This document shows, piece by piece, positions 58,750-64,000 of a stretch of DNA of 64,000 nucleotides. Location of the stretch: NCBI GenBank assembly GCA_005787685.1, contig SYAC01000059.1:27086-91085 (forward strand). The letters are read 5' to 3'. The first letter of the stretch is position 1, and every line of letters begins with the position of its first letter. This DNA comes from Planctomycetia bacterium. GTDB taxonomy: Bacteria > Planctomycetota > Phycisphaerae > Phycisphaerales > SM1A02. A program made the translations under genes and the position numbers. The notes under the pieces were generated by a model. The model did not search any database, was not told the DNA's origin, and saw only the letters and a program-made list of their open reading frames with translations.

Positions 58750-60017
58750 TGTGGAACCCTTCCTTGATCTTTATCAACGCGGCGCACCTTCATCCAAAGC
58801 ACTCGATTGCCCTGCATGCTTTGGACAATCATTTCCAGAGCGTCAATCACAAGCGAATCATTGGATTGCGGCACGCGGTTTAAATGCTCCATGAAATAAC
58901 CGCCGAGCGTTGCCGATTGGGATTGCGGCAATGGCACTTGCAATTGTTCCGCCACCAAAGCCAGATCGCTGTCTCCCGGCATACGCCACCATCCCTGCTC
59001 GTCCAGCGTTGCATTTGGTTCGTTGGTCCATTCGCTTGACACCTCGCCGGCAATTTCACCCACCGCGTCGCGCAAACTCACCACGCCGGCAGTGCCACCA
59101 AATTCATCCACAACCACGGCGCTTCGCTCACCTTCGCGCTCAAACCACTCAAGAAGTTGTCCCACAGTGGCCAATTCCGGCACAAATCCAATTTTGCGGA
59201 TGTGCGAACCCAGCGGCGTGTTGGCGCCGCGCGTGTCCAACAAGTAATTGCGCACATCCAAGTAGCCACCGATGTGGTCAAGATCAGGCTCCACCACGAT
59301 CAAGCGATTTCGTCGCGATGACTTCACCATGGTCAGCACTTGCTCATAGGTTGCGTCGCTGCGGATACAGGCCACAAACACGCGCGCGGTCATCAGATCG
59401 CGAACTTGGCGCTCTTGCAATCGGATGACGCGCTTCAACGCGCCCGCCTCCTCGCTTCGCAACACGCCGGACTTGGAACTTTGTCCGATTAATTCTTGCA
59501 CATCCATTATTGAAATTCCACTGCTTGGCGCCACTCCAACCAAGCGCGACAGTGGCGCCACTATTCCAAAGTCCAGCGCGCGCCGAATGGGTCCCACCAT
59601 TCGATGTACAAAAAGCAACGGCACGGTCACTACGCCCGCCATTTGAAAGCGCGCCACATTTCCCACCATCTTTGGCAATGTTTCGCCGGTAATGACGAGC
59701 GCCACCAATGAAACCAGCGCAAACACAAATTCAACCAAATGAGATGCGTTGGATAATAAAAGAATGCCGCTGGTAATAACAAAAAACAGGGTGTTTGCAG
59801 TCATATTGATTAGCAACACCGTCACCAATAATCCGCGCGGCTCGCGCAGCAACTCATCCACCCTGCGCGCCGTGGCGGGCCGCTCGCGCAGCAGCTTGTC
59901 CCTGTCCGATTGGCGTAATCCAAAGAGAACAGTCTCCGAACATGATGCGAACGCGCTGACCACCATCGTGGGAAGAAGCGCCAGAAATAATATGATTTGA
60001 AGTGGTCCAAATGTCAT
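58746..60017 (-). CDS. CNNM/CorC-type transporter with CBS pair and CorC_HlyC domain
   Basis: A 423-residue protein. The DUF21 membrane domain (VSAFASCSETVLFGLRQSDR, VALVITGETLPKMVGNVARF) is followed by a CBS pair (RDLMTARVFVACIRSDATYE, VGQLLEWFEREGERSAVVVD with EFGGTAGVVSLRDAVGEI) and a C-terminal CorC_HlyC domain (GWWRMPGDSDLALVAEQLQV). This resembles MpfA/CorC-type Mg2+ exporters. ATG at 60017 overlaps the stop of the HscB-like gene (ATGA). A longer frame from 60086 would lie inside that gene. Confidence 0.87.
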   Translation of the reverse strand: MTFGPLQIILFLALLPTMVVSAFASCSETVLFGLRQSDRDKLLRERPATARRVDELLREPRGLLVTVLLINMTANTLFFVITSGILLLSNASHLVEFVFALVSLVALVITGETLPKMVGNVARFQMAGVVTVPLLFVHRMVGPIRRALDFGIVAPLSRLVGVAPSSGISIMDVQELIGQSSKSGVLRSEEAGALKRVIRLQERQVRDLMTARVFVACIRSDATYEQVLTMVKSSRRNRLIVVEPDLDHIGGYLDVRNYLLDTRGANTPLGSHIRKIGFVPELATVGQLLEWFEREGERSAVVVDEFGGTAGVVSLRDAVGEIAGEVSSEWTNEPNATLDEQGWWRMPGDSDLALVAEQLQVPLPQSQSATLGGYFMEHLNRVPQSNDSLVIDALEMIVQSMQGNRVLWMKVRRVDKDQGRVPQ

Positions 60018-60514
60018 TGCGCGCACTCCGCATGCGCGCGTCGCATGGAGCGCAGCCTGTTCAACGCGTCGAAAGCCGCGCACCAAGTATCAGGCTCCGG
60101 TCGCTTGATCAGCGCCATCATGGCAGCGTCGGTTTCCAATTCAATCGCGCTCAACTGGGCGGATACTTGTGCCACCACCACAGCGCGTGCTTGCTTGTCT
60201 TGCGTGGCGGCATCAACGGCCTCGCGTAACGCCATCATGCTCATTAAAAACTCGGCGGTTGGTTTGGGATCGGTCGGCTTGGGCCGCGGCTCAAACGACT
60301 TCAAAAGAGCATTGCCGCGCGACATCGGATCCAACAGTTCATTGGCGGCGGCGTTAATGCGTGACGCCTGTTGCAGCGAATTCTGGCGTGCGACTGGATC
60401 CGGTTGCCTGTCCGGGTGCGCCACGATTGAACATTTTCGCTGTGCAGTTCGGATTTCTTGCGCCGTTAAGCGCCACGAACGAGGTAATCCCAGCATATCG
60501 AAGGAGTCAGCCAC
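60014..60514 (-). CDS. HscB-like J-domain co-chaperone
   Basis: A 166-residue protein with an N-terminal J domain (SFDMLGLPRSWRLTAQEIRT, with the HPD of SIVAHPDRQPDPVARQ) and a C-terminal three-helix HSCB domain (AEFLMSMMALREAVDAATQD). HscB delivers IscU to HscA in iron-sulfur cluster assembly. No HscA, IscU or IscS gene is adjacent. The GTG start at 60514 follows the stop of the GspE gene immediately. A plain DnaJ-domain protein is an alternative. Confidence 0.8.
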   Translation of the reverse strand: MADSFDMLGLPRSWRLTAQEIRTAQRKCSIVAHPDRQPDPVARQNSLQQASRINAAANELLDPMSRGNALLKSFEPRPKPTDPKPTAEFLMSMMALREAVDAATQDKQARAVVVAQVSAQLSAIELETDAAMMALIKRPEPDTWCAAFDALNRLRSMRRAHAECAQ

Positions 60515-62398
60515 TTAATCTCCCCCGGCCACGCGTTCAATCTCTTCAATGCTGGTCACGCCCTGCGCAACCAGTTGATAGCCAAACTTTTGCAGCGTGA
60601 TGAAATGGCCCTGCTGCAACGCACTGCGTAAATCGGCAATCGTTGGACGCTTCAAGACGGCGTCACGAACATTATCGCTAAATTCCAGCAACTCCAGCAA
60701 GGCTTGGCGACCTCGGTAGCCAGTTCCCAAGCAAGCTGGGCATCCCGCGGGCGCATTGATGCTTGGCATTCCCTCCACGGCGCGCCCCATTTTCATCAAC
60801 TGTTGTGAAGTGATTCGCACAGCTCTGCGGCATTTGAAGCACAAAGTGCGGCACAATCGCTGCGCCACAATTAAGTTAATCGCGTTGGCAACTGGATAAC
60901 TTTCCACACCTAAATCGAGCAACCGAAATATAGCGCCCATGGAATCGCGCGAATGCACCGTGGAATACACCAAGTGCCCTGTCGTTGCCGCCTGGATGGC
61001 TACTTGGGCGGTCTCAAGATCGCGAATTTCCCCCACAAAAATCACATCGGGATCTTGGCGCAACACGCTGCGCAAAATGGTTGCGAATGTGTTTCCCTGT
61101 TTGTGATCTATGGGAATTTGCGTGCACCCCTCCAAGGCATACTCAACGGGGTCCTCAATCGTGATCACATTGCGGGTTTCAACATCGATCTCGCGCAAGC
61201 ATGAGTACAACGTGGTGGTTTTGCCGCTCCCTGTTGGCCCACATGCCAACACCATGCCCGAATCGCGGTTGGCCATGACGCGTAATTTTTCATACATCCA
61301 CGGCAACACGCCAAGCTCATGCAATCGTGTTGGACTGTTGGATGTATCCAACACGCGCAACACTAATTTTTGTCCATGCAGCGCGGGAGTTAAACTCACG
61401 CGAAAATCAACTCTTTGCCCCTTGGTCATGGTGCTGAAATGTCCATCCTGCACTTGCGATTTCTGAGTGGTGTCGATCTGGCACAAGATCTTCACCATGC
61501 CAAGCAGTCGGCGCAATAAATCCAAATGTATTTCAGCGGCCATCAACATCAAGCCGTCAACCCGCAAGCGGATGGTGGCGCGGTCGGCGCGCGGTTCCAC
61601 ATGCACATCGCTGGCTCGGCTTCGAAACGCCGTGAGCAATAACAGGCGAAACACGCGAATACTTTCGCTGACATTGTCATCGTCATTGCCGCCCATCGTT
61701 GCGGCTTGGTGCACGATTTGCCCGCGCATATCCACCAATGAAATATCCGACGCTTGGAATGGCTTGTCAGGGGAGTCGTCGCAAATTTTTTGCATCCGCA
61801 ACTCAGGATCATTTGCCAACGCGCCCGCGGCCGCCACTTCATTCAAATTTATATCAATGGTCATTTCCTCTGGCAAGAATTCGGGGGCCACATCATCACC
61901 CCAAATTGAGGGTTGAACTCCAGGCAGCGCGCGTTTGGCCTTGCCTTGATCACATGGACTTGCTTCCAGCCGATCAAGCGGAATAGGGGGCAATTGATCA
62001 TCCGATGGATTTGGGATTGAACCTGGTCCCGGCTTTGATGCTCCACGGCCAGTGTGCAGCGGTGGATTCGGGACTTGCATGGGGTTCTTTGGACCAGGTC
62101 GCGCCACCGACTCTTGTGGGGACATAAAGCAAATTTGCAATTTTCCAATCTTAATCACATCTAAATTCCGCAACGCATGAGTGGTCACTTTCCCCCCATT
62201 CACGCGTGTGCCATTGCGGCTTTGTAAATCACGGACTTGCCAAAGCCCATCCACACACTCAATAACACAATGAGTGCGCGACAATAGGGAATCATCAGCA
62301 AAGATCACATTCTCTGGAAGTCGACCACATGAAACAATCGAACCATCTAGTTCAATGCGTTGCGGCTTGGGACCACCTTTGACTTCAAGAAATGCCAC
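60515..62398 (-). CDS. FHA-domain fused to GspE/PilB-type secretion ATPase
   Basis: About 627 residues from GTG at 62398. Residues about 1-90 are an FHA phosphothreonine-binding domain (GSIVSCGRLPENVIFADDSL, LLSRTHCVIECVDG, DLQSRNGTRVNGGKV). After a linker of about 130 residues comes the GspE/PilB ATPase: Walker A GMVLACGPTGSGKTTTLYS, the Asp box TIEDPVEYALEG, Walker B VIFVGEIRDLETAQVAIQA, and the His box HLVYSTVHSRDSMGAIFR. The zinc tetracysteine CRTLCFKC and GCPACLGTGYRGR is intact. It would power a type II secretion or type IV pilus machine. No pilin or secretin gene is nearby. Longer frames run through the RRM terminator. Confidence 0.88.
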   Translation of the reverse strand: MAFLEVKGGPKPQRIELDGSIVSCGRLPENVIFADDSLLSRTHCVIECVDGLWQVRDLQSRNGTRVNGGKVTTHALRNLDVIKIGKLQICFMSPQESVARPGPKNPMQVPNPPLHTGRGASKPGPGSIPNPSDDQLPPIPLDRLEASPCDQGKAKRALPGVQPSIWGDDVAPEFLPEEMTIDINLNEVAAAGALANDPELRMQKICDDSPDKPFQASDISLVDMRGQIVHQAATMGGNDDDNVSESIRVFRLLLLTAFRSRASDVHVEPRADRATIRLRVDGLMLMAAEIHLDLLRRLLGMVKILCQIDTTQKSQVQDGHFSTMTKGQRVDFRVSLTPALHGQKLVLRVLDTSNSPTRLHELGVLPWMYEKLRVMANRDSGMVLACGPTGSGKTTTLYSCLREIDVETRNVITIEDPVEYALEGCTQIPIDHKQGNTFATILRSVLRQDPDVIFVGEIRDLETAQVAIQAATTGHLVYSTVHSRDSMGAIFRLLDLGVESYPVANAINLIVAQRLCRTLCFKCRRAVRITSQQLMKMGRAVEGMPSINAPAGCPACLGTGYRGRQALLELLEFSDNVRDAVLKRPTIADLRSALQQGHFITLQKFGYQLVAQGVTSIEEIERVAGGD

Positions 62399-62524
62399 AT
62401 ATAAATAATAGTGCAACAAAGGCTCACACACACCGACTACAAATTGCACGGATACGAAAGGCGTTGCACAAAAGCGCAAACAATCATGGAGGCGGGCAAT
62501 GGTGCACGCTGAACATGAGTCAGC

Positions 62525-62560
62525 AAAAAAAGCGTCCGCCCCGCAATGGGGCGGACGCAT
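62525..62560 (-). terminator. intrinsic terminator of the first RRM gene
   Basis: On the minus strand GCGTCCGCCCC-ATTGC-GGGGCGGACGC is a perfect 11-bp hairpin followed by TTTTTTT. It is placed 25 bases after the RRM stop. Confidence 0.95.
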
Positions 62561-62584
62561 AAGTTCCAATATAATCAGCGTGAA

Positions 62585-62959
62585 TTAGTCGCGTGAGCCA
62601 CGGCCGTAGCCGCCGCCACCGCCACCGCCGCCACGACCGCCGCGGAATCCACCGCCGCCGCCGCCGCCGCCGTAGCCGCCCCCACCACCGCCGCCGCCAC
62701 GCTCAGTGCGCGGTGGACGTGGCTGGGCTTCATTAACAACAATCGCGCGACCATCGACTTGTGAGCCATTGATTGCTGCGATCGCTGCTTCGCCCGCTGT
62801 TTTATCTGTCATTGTTACAAAGCCGAAGCCACGTGAGCGACCGGTTTCCCGATCAGTCCCGATGTACACTTCTTGCACTTCACCGTGAGCCTCAAAAGCT
62901 GCTCGCAGAATTTCATCCGTCGTACGAAAATTTAAGTTGCCGACATAGATCCGAAACAT
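62585..62959 (-). CDS. glycine-rich RRM RNA-binding protein
   Basis: A 124-residue protein with a single RRM (RNP2 RIYVGNLNF, RNP1 RSRGFGFVTM) at about residues 2-78 followed by a Gly/Arg-rich tail with GGGGGYGGGG and RGGRGGGG repeats. This architecture matches cyanobacterial Rbp and plant GRP-type proteins that bind RNA and are often cold-induced. ATG at 62959, AGGACGG about 9 bases before. A TTG at 62965 could be used. A second RRM protein lies 177 bases upstream. Confidence 0.94.
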   Translation of the reverse strand: MFRIYVGNLNFRTTDEILRAAFEAHGEVQEVYIGTDRETGRSRGFGFVTMTDKTAGEAAIAAINGSQVDGRAIVVNEAQPRPPRTERGGGGGGGGYGGGGGGGGFRGGRGGGGGGGGYGRGSRD

Positions 62960-63135
62960 GTTCAACCGTCCTACTAGTAAACGACCATCGCGGCCGTATA
63001 GCGTGAGTCAAGAACGGAACTGAACACCAGCTTCGAACCTGAGCCAAAGTTAGAACACATACTTTAACACAAATTTCCACCCCAATTGTTGAATTTGAAG
63101 CGAATTATGTGAAATCCAAATATATAAATGAAAAA

Positions 63136-63768
63136 TCAGCGACTTTCGCCATCTTTTTCAGGCTTGGGGTTGGCTGAGGGCAAAAATTTTGACTGTCCTG
63201 GACCCGTTTCATCGGCTAACCTTGACGAACGAGTATTACCGCTTGGATAACTTCTTGGCCCTCCGAAACCCGAACTTCCAGGCGTGCCCTCGGGAGATGA
63301 TCTAAATCCACTGGCGCCGGTCGAACCGCTTGCGCGCCGCGGATTGCGGCTCGAGGATGGTCGACTTCCACCCGCGCCACCAAGTCGTGGCGTGACCCCG
63401 CTTCGTGACCCACTTCTTGGTCCAGGGCCACCCATTGGCCGCCCGCCATCGGGGCGAAACTTGGGACCAAATGGGCCTTGTCGAACTTCGGGTTTCTTCA
63501 ATTCGGGCTTTAATTTCTTACCCTTCTTCAAAGCTTGATTAATTAAAATTGGCCGACCGAGAACTTTTTTGTCGGCGAGCGTTTCAATCGCAAGCTGCCC
63601 CTTCAATTTGTCCTTGAATAAAACAATGGCAAATCCTCGGCTCTTGCCGTCGCCGTCAAGAGCTATGGTGATTTCATCAAGTTCACCAAATGGCTCAAAG
63701 AGCGGCTTTAAGTGTTCGGCAGTGACTTTGTAGTCAAGGTTGCCCACATAAATTTTAAACATTGCCAT
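63136..63768 (-). CDS. RRM RNA-binding protein with Pro/Gly/Ser/Arg-rich tail
   Basis: A 210-residue protein with an RRM at about residues 3-80 (RNP2 KIYVGNLDY, RNP1 KSRGFAIVLF) and a long low-complexity tail (FRPDGGRPMGGPGPRSGSRS, GTPGSSGFGGPRSYPSGNTR). The linker LKKGKKLKPELKKPEVRQ is strongly basic. ATG at 63768 with AGGAG 9 bases upstream, and a second ATG two codons later. It lies 84 bases downstream of the terminator that follows the 5S rRNA. No terminator between this gene and the first RRM gene is evident, so they might be co-transcribed. Confidence 0.92.
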   Translation of the reverse strand: MAMFKIYVGNLDYKVTAEHLKPLFEPFGELDEITIALDGDGKSRGFAIVLFKDKLKGQLAIETLADKKVLGRPILINQALKKGKKLKPELKKPEVRQGPFGPKFRPDGGRPMGGPGPRSGSRSGVTPRLGGAGGSRPSSSRNPRRASGSTGASGFRSSPEGTPGSSGFGGPRSYPSGNTRSSRLADETGPGQSKFLPSANPKPEKDGESR

Positions 63769-63851
63769 AGTAATGAGCTCCTAAATAAAGATCCCGTACA
63801 AATCGGAGCCGGAAAGCGAATAGAGTAACATATAATAAATAATTGTACATT

Positions 63852-63890
63852 CAAAAAAATGAGCCCTGACGATTTGACTCGTCAGGGCTC
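63852..63890 (-). terminator. rRNA operon terminator
   Basis: GAGCCCTGACG-AGTCAAAT-CGTCAGGGCTC on the minus strand is a perfect 11-bp hairpin followed by ATTTTTTTGA. It starts about 6 bases after the 5S 3' end. Confidence 0.95.
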
Positions 63891-63895
63891 GTAAA

Positions 63896-64000
63896 GTCGG
63901 CGATCACCTACTTTCCCGCAGTGCAGTATCATTGGCCGCAGGATCTTCACTTCTGAGTTCGGGATGGGATCAGGTGTTTCCTCCTACGTAAGGTCACCGA
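63896..64000 (-). rRNA. rrf: 5S rRNA, lacking about one base at the window edge
   Basis: On the minus strand the segment begins TCGGTGACCTTACGTAGG, contains the conserved 5S core CCCATCCCGAACTCAGAAG, and ends GGTGATCGCCGAC. The 5' TCGGTGA pairs with the 3' TCGCCGA, so nearly the whole gene is present. 23S and 16S genes would lie beyond the edge. Confidence 0.93.

Noticed and set aside
62399..62569. Longer start for the FHA-GspE gene up to 62569
   Set aside because: The extension begins within the RRM gene terminator and gives a Cys/Phe-rich leader unlike any FHA protein; the GTG at 62398 gives a natural N-terminus.
62600..62700. CRISPR-like or minisatellite array
   Set aside because: The repeat is simple CCGCCGCCACC coding for glycine; there are no unique spacers.
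1..64000. Insertion sequences, prophage genes, integrons or CRISPR arrays
   Set aside because: No transposase, integrase, phage structural or cas-like protein was recognised, and no long repeats with spacers or terminal inverted repeats were found.

Overview
The window reads as a stretch of housekeeping chromosome from a bacterium of the Planctomycetota, most likely the class Phycisphaerae. I infer this from the kind of genes present: small RRM-type RNA-binding proteins beside an rRNA gene, a YdjY-domain lipoprotein, HEAT-repeat lipoproteins, a DUF885 peptidase, a stand-alone ribonucleotide-reductase C-terminal (TSCPD) protein, a GH10-like protein without recognisable catalytic glutamates, and frequent starts without a Shine-Dalgarno sequence. 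No 16S gene is present, so the assignment is an inference. No insertion sequence, prophage, CRISPR array or integron was seen. The only mild hint of transfer is an orphan polysaccharide flippase near 43 kb.

Layout. 1-4.7 kb (minus strand): an S41/PDZ protease cut by the window edge, trpE, ruvC and a YdjY lipoprotein, preceded by a short promoter-hairpin-terminator unit that may be a small RNA or an attenuator. 5-16 kb: a tandem 6-pyruvoyl-tetrahydropterin synthase, a CDGSH and an ACT-domain protein, a DUF885 peptidase, an MBL hydrolase, a HEAT lipoprotein, a MATE pump, a zinc-ribbon membrane protein, ilvE, ispH and rlmN. 16-23 kb: a very large degenerate indolepyruvate-ferredoxin-oxidoreductase-like protein coupled to a HAD phosphatase, a TPR-like membrane protein, an RluA-family pseudouridine synthase and aat.

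23.8-30.2 kb: tRNA-Gln, a monofunctional glmU, prs, rplY/ctc, pth, rpsF, ssb, rplI and an NrdJb-like protein. The glmU-prs-ctc-pth order is the same as Bacillus gcaD-prs-ctc-spoVC. The ribosomal block is broken up by terminators and rpsR is missing from its usual place. 30.3-35.5 kb (minus): mfd, a ComEA-like protein and the GH10-like protein. 35.6-44.3 kb: purC, folD, a TlpA-type thioredoxin, a Gfo/Idh/MocA oxidoreductase, a ROK sugar kinase, an arginase/formimidoylglutamase-family enzyme, folE and a flippase. 44.3-51.2 kb (minus): an arginine-succinyltransferase-type cluster (astD, astA, astC-like) without astB or astE, a metallophosphoesterase and guaA.

51.3-53.5 kb (plus): a small HEAT lipoprotein, then an RsbW-like kinase, a STAS protein and an MlaE permease in tight series. 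53.6-64 kb (minus): dprA, an unknown two-TM protein, mdh, tRNA-Ile, a small secreted protein, a tightly coupled run (FHA-GspE fusion, hscB-like, two CNNM/CBS transporters), two RRM proteins and an almost complete 5S rRNA gene at the end.

The most notable items are the degenerate oxidoreductase, the RsbW-STAS-MlaE set, the partial succinylation cluster, the unlinked NrdJb-like protein, the short transcription unit near 4.8 kb, a 15-base promoter sequence shared exactly by two genes, and a recurring pattern of -10-like hexamers a few bases ahead of start codons that suggests leaderless mRNAs.
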